A stretch of 64,000 bases of DNA from NP936 sp002726085. GTDB lineage: Bacteria > Acidobacteriota > Vicinamibacteria > Vicinamibacterales > UBA8438. The stretch is taken from the NCBI GenBank assembly GCA_036012905.1, contig DASCQF010000005.1:20562-84561 (forward strand), written 5' to 3'. Positions 1 to 9,067 of this stretch are shown piece by piece. How positions within the stretch are numbered: position 1 is the stretch's first letter; each line of letters opens with the position of its first letter. The notes below the pieces were generated by a model. The model searched no databases, was not told the origin of the DNA, and saw nothing but the letters and a program-made list of their open reading frames with translations. The position numbers and the translations under genes are program-made.

Positions 1-1006
1 GTAGTGGGATCCCTTTGGTCGGCATGAGCCCCAACACGACGCTGATGTTCACGAAGGCCTGGAACGCCACCATCATGGTGAGCCCCAGCGCCAAGAACGC
101 GCCAAACCGGTCTGGCGCCGCCGCCGTTATGCGCAGCCCGCGCCACACGATCACGCCGAAACACAGCAGGACAGCAGACGCGCCCAGCAGACCGGTTTCC
201 TCGGCAATCACGGCGTAGATGAAGTCGGTGTGCGGGGCCGGCAGATAAAACAGCTTCTGGACACCCGCCATCAGCCCCTGACCGAAGACCCCCCCGGTAC
301 CCACGGCAATCATCGACTGGATGATCTGGAAGCCATCGCCCAGCGGGTCCGCCCACGGGTCGAGAAAGGCCAGCAGCCGCCGGCGCCGGTATTCGGCACT
401 GGCCAGCACGACGACGAGGAACGGTGCTACGACCAGCGTCAGCCCCACCAGGTAGCGATAGTGCAGACCCGCCGCAAAGACCATGACCGCCACGATGAGC
501 AGCACCGTGAACGCCGTCCCGAAGTCCGGCTCCAGCACGATCAGTCCGCAGACGAGGCCGGTGACGGCCGCGATCGGCACCAGCGCCGTCAGCTGGTCGA
601 TCTTGTCCATCCGTCGCTCAAGGACCCCCGCGGTAAAGATGATCACCGCGACCTTGGCGAGCTCGGACGGCTGCACGCCGATGCCGCCCAGTGAGAACCA
701 CCGGCGCGTGCCGTTAACGGCTGGCATGAAGAAGACGATGATCAAGGCGGCCGTAGACACACCCAGCGCGGTCCAGATCACGACTGGCTGCTTCAGACTC
801 CGGTAGTCGACCCGCATCGCCAGACTCAGCAGACAGACGCCAAGCACGGCCCAGGTCACCTGCTTGAACAGAAAGTAGTAGGGCGGCTGCTGATACCGAT
901 CCATGGCCAGGACGGCGGACGCGCTGTAGACCATCACAACGCTGGCGCAGACCAAGAGCAACGTAGCCAGGAACAGCAGCTTGTCCGATTTCAGTTTTCG
1001 CGCCAT
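1..1006 (-). CDS. ftsW: Cell division protein FtsW, SEDS peptidoglycan glycosyltransferase (3' end outside window)
   Basis: Polytopic SEDS-family protein that polymerises lipid II at the division septum together with its partner PBP (FtsI). About 335 residues are visible from an ATG at 1006; the frame is open to the window edge, so the C-terminus is missing. The translation shows an N-terminal membrane segment, a conserved stretch NGTRRWFSLGGIGVQPSEL, the GVQPSE motif typical of FtsW/RodA/SpoVE, and a final visible GLMPTKGIPL, the characteristic SEDS signature before the last helices. It is the last visible gene of the dcw cluster, following murD. The 193-bp gap to murD is unusually wide for this otherwise tightly packed cluster and holds a heptamer inverted repeat. 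FtsW rather than RodA is chosen from the dcw context. Confidence 0.93.
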   Translation of the reverse strand, partial: MARKLKSDKLLFLATLLLVCASVVMVYSASAVLAMDRYQQPPYYFLFKQVTWAVLGVCLLSLAMRVDYRSLKQPVVIWTALGVSTAALIIVFFMPAVNGTRRWFSLGGIGVQPSELAKVAVIIFTAGVLERRMDKIDQLTALVPIAAVTGLVCGLIVLEPDFGTAFTVLLIVAVMVFAAGLHYRYLVGLTLVVAPFLVVVLASAEYRRRRLLAFLDPWADPLGDGFQIIQSMIAVGTGGVFGQGLMAGVQKLFYLPAPHTDFIYAVIAEETGLLGASAVLLCFGVIVWRGLRITAAAPDRFGAFLALGLTMMVAFQAFVNISVVLGLMPTKGIPL

Positions 1007-1083
1007 ACTCGCCGTCTCTCGTCGCCCTGCGCCGTGCTAAAGTCCGTGACGGCTCGACCCGACACACTGGACAGGACCAGACC

Positions 1084-1210
1084 GTGAGCAGTCAGCAGTC
1101 ACCAGTCGAGTTCGAGGTGAAGACATCAACCTCGCAGACCGAGGTAGCCTACGTTCCCAGCGGCCGACTCTTTACCGCCGCGACCCGACTGATGACTGCT
1201 CACTGCTCAC
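1084..1210. repeat. Inverted pair of heptamer arrays in the murD-ftsW gap
   Basis: The top strand at 1084-1104 reads GTGAGCA, GTCAGCA, GTCACCA. The bottom strand of 1190-1210 reads GTGAGCA, GTGAGCA, GTCATCA. The two arms, about 27 bp with roughly three mismatches and separated by about 80 bp, face each other, so the transcript between murD and ftsW could fold into a long hairpin. The units belong to the same 7-bp family seen at nine other places in the window. Confidence 0.75.
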
Positions 1211-2579
1211 GCTTTTCGCCGACTTCCTCCCCGAGGCGGACCACCGCCTGCTTGAACACCTGCCCCCGTTCGGCGTAGTCCCGGAACATGTCCAGGCTGG
1301 CGCATGCCGGCGCCAGCAGCACCGTGCCCCCGGGCGACGCCAAGCCGTAGGCCACCCGAACCGCATCGGTGAGCGACTCGCTCTCGACCACGCGCACGAC
1401 CGGACCGACCGCATCACGGATCCGCCCGCGCGCCTCACCGATCGCAACCACCGCATCGGCGCGTGACGCGAGCAATGGCGCCAGTGTCTCGAGAGCCCCC
1501 CCTTTGAAACGCCCGCCCATGATCACGACCAGGTGGTCGCCGCAGCTCTCCACAGCGTGTCTGGCCGCCTCGACGTTGGTCGCTTTCGAGTCGTTGACGA
1601 ACCCCACACGCGCCACTTCGCCGACCGGCTCCAGGGCGTGTTCGAGTCCGGTGAACCGGTCCACGGCCCTGGTCATGTCCCCGGCGGAGACGCCAACCAG
1701 ATCTGCAACAGTCGTGGCCGCCACTACGTCGCCAAGCAAGTGCCGACCAAGCAGATGCACCGCCGAGACTGGAACCAGCGGCGTGTCGCCGGCCGGGCTC
1801 CGGCGCACGATCGTGTCGCCGGACACCACCACCCCATCGGTAAGCGGTGCCCTCAACGCATACGAGACGCGATGCGCCTGGCTGTCGCGGGTGAGTCTCA
1901 AGACAGCGGGGTCATCCGCATTGACGACCAGCGTGTCCGACGCCGCTTGGTTCACAAATAGCTTCGCTTTGGCCGCCGCGTACGCCTCGACACCCTCATG
2001 GCGATCGAGATGGTCCGCGTACAGGTTGAGGAATACCGCGATCCACGGCCGGAACGTCGTTGTCAGCTCGAGCTGAAAGCTCGACACTTCGACGACGTGG
2101 ATCGCCTGGGGCGTCGACTGCGCCACCTGGGTGCTCAACGCCGTGCCGACATTGCCGCCCACCAGCACCAGACAGCCACCCGCCTCGAGCATTCGGCCGA
2201 GGAGTACGGTTGTCGTCGACTTGCCCTTCGTGCCGGTCACCGCCACGACCCGTCCTCTCACCCAGCGTGACGCCAGTTCGATCTCACTGATGACCGGCAC
2301 CCGGGCACGGCGGGCTCGCTCGAGCGCTGTCAGCACCGGCGACACTCCCGGGCTCAAGACCACCAGGTCGGCCCCTTCCAACGTCTTGGGCAGGTGTCCC
2401 CCAAGCTCGAGGTCGACGCCAACCTCACGCAGCTGCTCGACCTCCTCGCCGACGTCGCGCCGCATCTCCGTGAGGGTGACGCGCGCACCGCGATCGGCCA
2501 GCAGCCGGGCAGCCGCGACACCGCTGCGCGCGGCGCCGACGACGACGACATTGGACCCACGCACGGAGAACTCGGTCAT
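1200..2579 (-). CDS. murD: UDP-N-acetylmuramoylalanine--D-glutamate ligase MurD
   Basis: Cytoplasmic Mur ligase adding D-glutamate to UDP-MurNAc-L-Ala with ATP hydrolysis. The 459-residue protein is of normal length. It has an N-terminal Rossmann-like UDP-binding part (VVVVGAARSGVAAARLL), the ATP-binding loop VTGTKGKSTTT near residue 120, the EVSSFQLE segment and the NLYADHLDRH motif of the central domain, and a C-terminal domain with FVNDSKATN, typical of MurD. The ATG at 2579 overlaps the mraY stop by 4 bp (ATGA), indicating translational coupling. A longer frame continues upstream inside mraY but the TEFSVRG start fits the family and the overlap. It is followed by a repeat-containing gap before ftsW. 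Confidence 0.97.
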   Translation of the reverse strand: MTEFSVRGSNVVVVGAARSGVAAARLLADRGARVTLTEMRRDVGEEVEQLREVGVDLELGGHLPKTLEGADLVVLSPGVSPVLTALERARRARVPVISEIELASRWVRGRVVAVTGTKGKSTTTVLLGRMLEAGGCLVLVGGNVGTALSTQVAQSTPQAIHVVEVSSFQLELTTTFRPWIAVFLNLYADHLDRHEGVEAYAAAKAKLFVNQAASDTLVVNADDPAVLRLTRDSQAHRVSYALRAPLTDGVVVSGDTIVRRSPAGDTPLVPVSAVHLLGRHLLGDVVAATTVADLVGVSAGDMTRAVDRFTGLEHALEPVGEVARVGFVNDSKATNVEAARHAVESCGDHLVVIMGGRFKGGALETLAPLLASRADAVVAIGEARGRIRDAVGPVVRVVESESLTDAVRVAYGLASPGGTVLLAPACASLDMFRDYAERGQVFKQAVVRLGEEVGEKREQ

Positions 2580-3643
2580 CGCAGTTTCAGAGTCGTGAGA
2601 CTGAAAAAGGCAAACACCACCGCGGCGATCACAAACCGGCTGATCACCTTTGGCTCGCTCCACCCGATCAGCTCGCAGTGGTGGTGAAGCGGCGCCATCC
2701 TGAACACGCGTTGTCCGGTGAGCTTGAAGGATCCGACCTGGATGATCACTGAGAACGCTTCGATGACGAACACGGCGCCCACGATCGGCAACAACAGCTC
2801 CTGCTTGATCAGAAGCGCCACGGTGCCGAGCGCGCCTCCGAGCGCGAGGGAACCGACATCGCCCATGAACAGCTCTGCGGGATACGAGTTGTACCAGAGG
2901 AATCCCAGCCCGGCGCCCACAAGCGCGCCGCAAAACACCGTGAGCTCGGCTGCAGGCGCAGAATGCGGCAACAGCAGATACTCTGCGAAGACCACATGCC
3001 CGATGACATAGGTCAGCGCTGTGAACGCGGCGGCGGCGACCGTGAACACGCTTATCGCGAGACCATCGAGCCCGTCGGTCAGGTTGACGGCGTTCGACGA
3101 GAACACCAGCACGAGCACCGCGAGCGGCACATACAGCCACCCGAGATCGGGGGTGAGCTGCTCGAAGAACGGGAAGACCAGCTCTGTGTTGTAGAGCTCG
3201 CGTCCACTCAGCCACAGCAGCGCGAGCCCGACCGCCATGGCAACCGCCCCCTGACCGATCAGCTTGTAGCGGGGCCGCAGTCCGCGGTGCGTCTTGCGGA
3301 CGATCTTCAGGTAGTCGTCCACGAAGCCGACCAGCCCAAACGCCAAAGTCGACAGCATCGCGATCCAGACATAGGCGTTCATGAGGTCGCTCCAGACGAA
3401 AGTCGGCACGATTGTCGCGGCCAGGATGAGCAGACCGCCCATTGTCGGGGTGCCGGCCTTCGACTGATGAGTGGCCGGGCCGTCGTCACGCACGACCTGA
3501 CCGATCTGGGACGCACGCAGTCTGCGGATCATCCACGGTCCCATCGCCAGGCTGATCACAAACGCAGTGAGCCCGGCCGCCGCCGTACGAAACGTGATGT
3601 ACTGGAACACGTTGATCGCCGGATACAGCAGGTGATAGAGCAT
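2576..3643 (-). CDS. mraY: Phospho-N-acetylmuramoyl-pentapeptide-transferase MraY
   Basis: Integral membrane enzyme that transfers phospho-MurNAc-pentapeptide to undecaprenyl phosphate, forming lipid I. About 355 residues with around ten hydrophobic segments. Visible family motifs are DDGPATHQSKAGTPTMGG (with the DDGP and KxGTPTMGG signatures), GFVDDYLK (catalytic aspartates), NAVNLTDGLDGLA and the C-terminal MAPLHHHCELIGWSE histidine motif. I use the ATG at 3643 (MLYHLLYP), the canonical start, whose first base overlaps the last base of the murF stop. A GTG at 3652 would add three residues and is less likely. Confidence 0.96.
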   Translation of the reverse strand: MLYHLLYPAINVFQYITFRTAAAGLTAFVISLAMGPWMIRRLRASQIGQVVRDDGPATHQSKAGTPTMGGLLILAATIVPTFVWSDLMNAYVWIAMLSTLAFGLVGFVDDYLKIVRKTHRGLRPRYKLIGQGAVAMAVGLALLWLSGRELYNTELVFPFFEQLTPDLGWLYVPLAVLVLVFSSNAVNLTDGLDGLAISVFTVAAAAFTALTYVIGHVVFAEYLLLPHSAPAAELTVFCGALVGAGLGFLWYNSYPAELFMGDVGSLALGGALGTVALLIKQELLLPIVGAVFVIEAFSVIIQVGSFKLTGQRVFRMAPLHHHCELIGWSEPKVISRFVIAAVVFAFFSLTTLKLR

Positions 3644-5061
3644 CAGGCCCACTCCGCCTCGAGCCGCGACACCACCAGGTCGGTGCGCACGCTCCGCGAC
3701 CCCTTCACCAGCACCACGTCGTCTGCTTGCAGCAACTCGGTAAGACGAGTCGCCGCTTCCTCGCTGCTCTCGAAGTGGATGACCCTGTCGGATGACATGC
3801 CGGCCTCCACCGCCGCCGCGCCCAGCGCCCGGGCAGGGTCGCCACCTACGGTCAGCAGCAACCCCAAACCGGCGCTCGCGGCGGCACGTCCCGTCTTCCG
3901 GTGCAAAGCCTCGGACCGCGCCCCGAGCTCCAACATCTCGCCCAACACGGCCACGCGGCGCCCCTCACGACGGTCCTGCGACAGTGTCTGTAGGGCGGTG
4001 ACGACCGCCAGCGGGTTGGCGTTGTACGTATCGTCGATGACTACGACCCCGCGCGCCAGCCGGCGTAGTTGTCCGCGGTGGGGCGGCGCCTCCACTGTTG
4101 CCACTCGTTCGGCCAGAGCGCCGAGCGGCACCTGTAGCTGTAACGCCACGGCGACCGCCGCCAGTATGTTTGCGAGGTTGCCGCGACCAGGCAGCGACGT
4201 GGTCAGAGTCGTTGCGCCTGCGGGTGTCCGAACCAGCGCGCGCGTGCCGTCCAGGCCGCGATCCTCGACCTCGGTCGCGGTCACCTCAGCGTCCACTCCG
4301 ACGCCAAAGGTGGCGACCCGACCTTGAAAGCCGGCAACACGCGTCATGATCCGTTGATCGGCAGCGTTGGCAACAACGACCGTGTCCGGCGACGCCCCCT
4401 CGAGGATTTCCGCCTTCGCGTCGGCGATTGCTTCGATCGATGGGAAGAACTCGGCGTGCACCTCGGCGACGTTGGTCCAGACCCGCAGCTCGGGCTCAGC
4501 GATCTCCACGAGTCGTCTGATCTCCCCGGGACCGTTCATGCCGAGCTCCACAACCGCCATCTCCGGACGCGTCCGCAGCGCCAGCAGCGAGAGCGGCAAC
4601 CCGATGTGGTTGTTCAGGTTGCCGCGGTTTCGAAAAACGCGATACCGCGCGCCCAACACCGCCGCCGTCAGCTCCTTGGTCGTCGTCTTCCCCGCGCTTC
4701 CGGTGATCGCCACGACCCGTGCGTTCGAGGCGCGTCGAATGTGTTGCCCAAGCGCCTGCAGTGCCAGCAACGTGTCACCAACGACCACCCCCACTCCACC
4801 CGACGCGCCAAGCGCGGCCGCATCGCTCACCAGGGCGCCGCAGGCCCCGCGCGCGACCGCATCCGCCACGAACGCGTGGCCGTCGAAGCGGTCTCCCCGA
4901 ATCGCAACGAACAGATCACCCGGATCAAGCGATCGCGAGTCGATGGAGAACCCGTCGAGGGGCATCCCCAGTGCGCCGGCCACCACGCGCCCGTCGACGA
5001 CACGGGCGAGATCTTCCAGGGTCACCAGCAGTCGTTCGTCCGCGTTCGATCTGCGCTCCAT
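3643..5061 (-). CDS. murF: UDP-N-acetylmuramoyl-tripeptide--D-alanyl-D-alanine ligase MurF
   Basis: Cytoplasmic ATP-dependent ligase adding D-Ala-D-Ala to UDP-MurNAc-tripeptide, the last soluble precursor step. About 472 residues. The N-terminal domain shows IDSRSLDPGDLFVAIRGDRFDGH; the P-loop ITGSAGKTTTKEL lies near residue 115, followed by NLNNHIGLPLSLL and MGMNGPGEI-type signatures (here ELGMNGPGEIRRL) and the C-terminal DDTYNANP motif, specific for MurF. Either the ATG at 5061 or a GTG two codons upstream could start it; I prefer the ATG. It lies 34 bp after murE and overlaps mraY by 1 bp. Confidence 0.96.
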   Translation of the reverse strand: MERRSNADERLLVTLEDLARVVDGRVVAGALGMPLDGFSIDSRSLDPGDLFVAIRGDRFDGHAFVADAVARGACGALVSDAAALGASGGVGVVVGDTLLALQALGQHIRRASNARVVAITGSAGKTTTKELTAAVLGARYRVFRNRGNLNNHIGLPLSLLALRTRPEMAVVELGMNGPGEIRRLVEIAEPELRVWTNVAEVHAEFFPSIEAIADAKAEILEGASPDTVVVANAADQRIMTRVAGFQGRVATFGVGVDAEVTATEVEDRGLDGTRALVRTPAGATTLTTSLPGRGNLANILAAVAVALQLQVPLGALAERVATVEAPPHRGQLRRLARGVVVIDDTYNANPLAVVTALQTLSQDRREGRRVAVLGEMLELGARSEALHRKTGRAAASAGLGLLLTVGGDPARALGAAAVEAGMSSDRVIHFESSEEAATRLTELLQADDVVLVKGSRSVRTDLVVSRLEAEWA

Positions 5062-5095
5062 CCACACCCAGCTCGCCCGTCAGTGCCCCAGACCT

Positions 5096-6607
5096 CTACA
5101 CACGTGAACGGGCCCGCCGCCGGGCGAGCGCCGCCCGGGCCACGACCCGGTCATCGAACGGGAGTCGCTCATCGCCGACCACCTGGTGGGTCTCATGCCC
5201 CTTACCGGCAATAGCAACTGCATCACCCGGTTCCGCCTCGTCGATGGCACGCCCGATCGCCTCGCCGCGATCGGCGATCCCGAAATGCGGCGGCCGCATG
5301 CCGGTCGTCGTGGACGATTCGATTCCCCGGCGAATCTCGCCAATGATGACGTCGGGATCCTCGGACCTCGGGTTGTCCGAGGTCACCACCAGCAGATCGC
5401 TCAGACGAGCCGCTACGGCCCCCATCAGCGGGCGCTTGGCCGCGTCACGGTCTCCGCCACAGCCGAACACCGTGATGATTCGTCCGCCGCACAGCTCGCG
5501 CGCCGCCCCAAGCAGCGCCCTCAGCGCGTCGTCGGTGTGGGCGTAGTCGACGACCACACTCACCTCGTCATCCGGTGTGGACACCACCTCGAATCGACCG
5601 GGCACGCCTGTCAGATCGGCCACCCCCTGCTCGATCGCCTGAAACGGCACGTCGAGCGCGACCGCCGTCGACACCGCCGCCAACACGTTGTAGACGTTGA
5701 GCCGGCCCGGCAGCGAGCAACGAAGTTGCAGACGGCCACGCGGCGTGCGCACGTCGAACGACGCGCCGGAGAGCGACGAACTGATCCGCTCAGGCGTCAC
5801 GTCTGCCGCCCGGTCTATCCCATAGGTGACCGGATGGCCGACGTTCCCGGCAAGCTGCCGTCCATACTCGTCATCGGTGTTGATAATGGCCGGCGCCCCT
5901 ACCGGCAACATGTCGAACAGGCGCCGCTTCATACCGAAGTAGTGCCCCATGTCAGGGTGATAGTCGAGGTGATCGCGAGTGAGGTTCGAGAACACCGCGG
6001 CGGCGAACCGGGTGTGCTCCACGCGCCGCATCGCGAGGGCGTGCGAAGACACCTCCATCGCGCACACCGTGCGCCGGTGCTCGACCATCTCGCGCAGCAG
6101 CGCCTGCACCTCAGGCGCCTCTGGGGTCGTACGCTCCGCGTCCCGCACCGCCGCACCGGTGTCGTAGCCCACCGACCCGATCCGGCCGCACCGCCACCCG
6201 GCGGCATCGAAGATCGCCGCCAGCAGAAAGGTCGTGGTGGTCTTGCCGTTGGTGCCTGTGACACCGACCACGCTCAGTTCGTGGCTGGGGTCGCCGTAGA
6301 AGGTAGCGGACAGCTCCGCCAGCGCGTGACGTGCGTCCTCCACCTCAATCCAGGGCACCCGTGCCTCGGCCGGTGGCGGGGACGCGGACACGACCAGAAC
6401 CGCTCCACGTGCCACCGCGTCGGCGGCAAACGCCGCCCCGTCGAAGCGCTGCCCACTGACGGCCACGAAGAGCGCGCCTTCCGTCACGCGACGCGAGTCG
6501 TGGGCGATCGTCGTCACCGTCCGGTCCCGAACATCTGGTCCAATGCCGAGAGCCTCCGTGGGCGCAATGACGCCGGACAGGCGCGGTATGAGGTCCCCGA
6601 CCGTCAT
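5096..6607 (-). CDS. murE: UDP-N-acetylmuramoyl-L-alanyl-D-glutamate--2,6-diaminopimelate ligase MurE
   Basis: Cytoplasmic Mur ligase adding the third peptide residue. At 503 residues it has the normal three-domain architecture: an N-terminal UDP-sugar domain (DSRRVTEGALFVAVSG), the ATP site VTGTNGKTTTT near residue 117, the NLTRDHLDYH motif, and a C-terminal domain with DNPR at residues 411-414. In characterised MurE proteins DNPR marks selection of meso-diaminopimelate rather than lysine, so the peptidoglycan is probably the DAP type. The ATG at 6607 overlaps the ftsI stop by 4 bp (ATGA). Confidence 0.97.
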   Translation of the reverse strand: MTVGDLIPRLSGVIAPTEALGIGPDVRDRTVTTIAHDSRRVTEGALFVAVSGQRFDGAAFAADAVARGAVLVVSASPPPAEARVPWIEVEDARHALAELSATFYGDPSHELSVVGVTGTNGKTTTTFLLAAIFDAAGWRCGRIGSVGYDTGAAVRDAERTTPEAPEVQALLREMVEHRRTVCAMEVSSHALAMRRVEHTRFAAAVFSNLTRDHLDYHPDMGHYFGMKRRLFDMLPVGAPAIINTDDEYGRQLAGNVGHPVTYGIDRAADVTPERISSSLSGASFDVRTPRGRLQLRCSLPGRLNVYNVLAAVSTAVALDVPFQAIEQGVADLTGVPGRFEVVSTPDDEVSVVVDYAHTDDALRALLGAARELCGGRIITVFGCGGDRDAAKRPLMGAVAARLSDLLVVTSDNPRSEDPDVIIGEIRRGIESSTTTGMRPPHFGIADRGEAIGRAIDEAEPGDAVAIAGKGHETHQVVGDERLPFDDRVVARAALARRRARSRV

Positions 6608-8628
6608 GGCCCCACCTTGGAGCTGGTACCGGCCCGGCCCGAGCGCCCGAGCCGCAGAGTGACGATCTGTCCTCGCCCGATTGCTCTGCCTGCCTCAGGT
6701 GTCTGGCTGATAACGGCCCCCCGCCCGCTCATCTCTGTCGTCAGACCGAGGTCGGTTGCGATTTCGAGCGCCGCTCGCGCACTGAGCCCTTGCAGGTCCG
6801 GCATCAGACCGCTCTGGGAACCGGTCGGCCCCGGGGCCGCGAGCGGCGCGGGTAGGCGCACCGATGCAAGCCGCGCGAGTGACGGTGGGCGGGCATCCTG
6901 AACCAGGATCGGCGGCGGACCGTCCACGTTGGCCGGTACGCCGAGATGACGGAGCGTGGCCTCGGCGACCCGCTGAAACACCGGCGCCGCCGCGGCACCG
7001 CCGCCAAGCGCCACGTCGTCAATTACGACGAGGATGGTCAGCTCCGGTTGGGTGGACGGGACGAACCCGGCGAACGACGCGACGTTGCGGGTGTCGGAGT
7101 AGCGGCCGTCGACGAGCTTCTCCGTCGTACCGGTCTTGCCAGCCACCGTGTAGCCGGTGAGCTGAGCGGCCCGCGCGGTCCCGCGAGAGACCACGTCTTC
7201 GAGAATACGCGTCAAGGTGGCGACCGTCTCGGGCATGATCGCGCGCCGAATCACGCGCCGCGGCATCTCGAGGCGACCCGTCTCGCTGAGGAGTGCACGG
7301 ACCAGCCGCGGCTCGAGAAGATCGCCGCCGTTGGCGACGGCGTTCATCGCCGCTGCCATCTGCAGCGGCGTCACCGCGATGGTGTAGCCGATCGACACCC
7401 TGGCCAGGTCGCTGTCACGTAGCCCAGCGGTCGGAGGCACGATCCCGCGGCTCTGCCCGACGAAGTCCCCGGAGATTGCCTGCCCGAAACCGAACCGTCG
7501 GACATACAGGCCGAGCCTCTCCGGACCGAGCTCGACGCCGATCTTGCTGGCACCGACGTTGCTCGACTTCACCAGAATGTCTGTAAGCGACAGGACGCCG
7601 TAGTCGCGGTTGCCGAATTCCCGAATTGGGCGGGAGGAGCCGGAAAAGTAGACCACGCCCGGGCTCGTGTCGATTAGCTGGTCAGGGCGAAACACTCCCT
7701 CCTCGAGCGCCGCCGAGGCGGTGACGATCTTGAAAGTGGACCCAGGCTGGTAGACGTCCTGAGTCGCGCGGTTCCGTCTTGCGTCTGCGTCCGACAGCGA
7801 ATAGGCGTTGGGATTGAACTGGGGCTCGTTTGCCAGGGCGAGGATCTCACCACTCGCCGGGTCCATGATGACGACGCTGCCACCCTCCGCGCCATGCTCG
7901 CGTACCGCGGCGCGGAGCTCCCGCTCGGCGATGTACTGGATGTACTTGTCGATGGTCAGCTCGAGAGACGCACCCGCCGTTGGAGGGCGCTCGACCCGGC
8001 TGAATGCGCGGTTGTGGGCGTCGGTCTGGAACAGCACCTTGCCCGGCCGTCCGCTGACCTCCTCATCGTAGCTGGACTCGAGGCCATGCAACCCCTGGTT
8101 GTCGATCCCGACGTAGCCGATCAAATGAGCCGCCAGCTCCTTGTTGGGATAAAAGCGGCGATTTTCCTTGACGAGCCCGATCCCCTGCAGGTCGAGCTCC
8201 CGTATCCGGCCGGCCGCGCTCACCGAGACATGCCGCTGTATGTAAGCGAACTGGTCCGACCGGCCAAGTCGGGTCTCAATGAGGTCACGTCGCTCCGAGT
8301 CGCACCCGAGCACCTCACACAGCTGCCGGGCGGTCTCGACCGGGTCGTCGACATCGACCGGGAACGCCACAACGGTGTCGGCATCGACGCTGTAGGCCAG
8401 GACCCGGCCTTCCCGGTCGAGGATCTCGCCGCGCTTGGGATTGGTATCGATCGAGCGCGAACGCTGGCGCTCGGCGCGCGCGACGAACTCGTTGTAGCGC
8501 ACCACCTGCAGGTGCACGAGGCGAGCCTCGATCGCGATCCCCCAGAGCGCCATCACGGCGGTGGTCACCAGCAGTCGGCGTCGCATGACGTCGCGCCAGT
8601 GGTCCGAAGTGCGGCGTGTCACTGCCAT
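6604..8628 (-). CDS. ftsI: Septal penicillin-binding protein FtsI (PBP3) with C-terminal PASTA domain
   Basis: Membrane-anchored class B PBP, the transpeptidase of division-site peptidoglycan. About 674 residues: one N-terminal membrane helix (about residues 16-35), a dimerisation domain with RGEILDREGRVLA, then the transpeptidase domain with the active-site motif STFK (serine near 297), SSN near 355 and KTGT near 498. The last 60 or so residues resemble one PASTA repeat (SGLMPDLQGLSARAALEIA). PASTA domains occur on division PBPs of Gram-positives and several diderm phyla. I choose the ATG at 8628, 16 bp after the ftsL stop; an upstream in-frame codon at 8676 would overlap ftsL. Coupled to murE by an ATGA overlap. 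Confidence 0.94.
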   Translation of the reverse strand: MAVTRRTSDHWRDVMRRRLLVTTAVMALWGIAIEARLVHLQVVRYNEFVARAERQRSRSIDTNPKRGEILDREGRVLAYSVDADTVVAFPVDVDDPVETARQLCEVLGCDSERRDLIETRLGRSDQFAYIQRHVSVSAAGRIRELDLQGIGLVKENRRFYPNKELAAHLIGYVGIDNQGLHGLESSYDEEVSGRPGKVLFQTDAHNRAFSRVERPPTAGASLELTIDKYIQYIAERELRAAVREHGAEGGSVVIMDPASGEILALANEPQFNPNAYSLSDADARRNRATQDVYQPGSTFKIVTASAALEEGVFRPDQLIDTSPGVVYFSGSSRPIREFGNRDYGVLSLTDILVKSSNVGASKIGVELGPERLGLYVRRFGFGQAISGDFVGQSRGIVPPTAGLRDSDLARVSIGYTIAVTPLQMAAAMNAVANGGDLLEPRLVRALLSETGRLEMPRRVIRRAIMPETVATLTRILEDVVSRGTARAAQLTGYTVAGKTGTTEKLVDGRYSDTRNVASFAGFVPSTQPELTILVVIDDVALGGGAAAAPVFQRVAEATLRHLGVPANVDGPPPILVQDARPPSLARLASVRLPAPLAAPGPTGSQSGLMPDLQGLSARAALEIATDLGLTTEMSGRGAVISQTPEAGRAIGRGQIVTLRLGRSGRAGTSSKVGP

Positions 8629-8644
8629 CGTCGTCTCGATCGGC

Positions 8645-9067
8645 CTACGGCCGTTGTCCCCCCTGCGACGCAGCATCGCGTGACACGACCACCGAGCGGT
8701 CTGGCTGGTCCGCCGGGACGAACCGCTCGATGACGTGCGCTTCGGCTGGGGTTGGCGCCACGAGGTTCAGCTCCTCTATTGCAATCTGCTCAATCAGGCG
8801 GGGGGACCGCAGCGTCTCGATCTCGAGCCGCAAATGCCGGTTCAGCTCGATCTCGCGTGCCCGCTCCTGCTCCATGAGCTCGACCTCATATCCGTGGCGA
8901 AGCAGCTCATAGTGTTGCCAGGCCGAAAACAGCAACACCGCCACGAGACAGACCCCGATGGCAAGCGACCGCCAGAGCTCACGCTGCCGCGTCTTGTCGA
9001 TCTCCCGCACGATCGGGTTGTTGGGTATGTCCCGCTTGATGTCGTACTCCAGGTCGAGTGGACTCAT
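8645..9067 (-). CDS. ftsL: FtsL-like division protein
   Basis: Small bitopic protein of 140 residues. A charged N-terminal tail of about 33 residues is followed by one membrane helix (WRSLAIGVCLVAVLLFSAW, about residues 32-50) and a leucine/arginine-rich coiled coil (about 55-95), then the EELNLVAPTPAEAHVIE segment resembling the FtsL/DivIC 'APxxxxVI' tail. The position between rsmH and ftsI is the canonical place for ftsL. FtsL proteins are poorly conserved in sequence, so the call rests on topology and position. Its ATG overlaps the rsmH stop by 4 bp. The partner FtsB/DivIC is not in the window. Confidence 0.85.
   Translation of the reverse strand: MSPLDLEYDIKRDIPNNPIVREIDKTRQRELWRSLAIGVCLVAVLLFSAWQHYELLRHGYEVELMEQERAREIELNRHLRLEIETLRSPRLIEQIAIEELNLVAPTPAEAHVIERFVPADQPDRSVVVSRDAASQGGQRP

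Noticed and set aside
2963..4327. Long plus-strand open frame (454 codons) opposite mraY and murF
   Set aside because: It is the antisense of conserved mur genes in a G+C-rich genome, has Arg/His/Asp-rich composition and no recognisable domain.
5186..6901. 571-codon plus-strand open frame opposite murE
   Set aside because: Antisense shadow of a clearly conserved gene; its composition is typical of a complementary frame.
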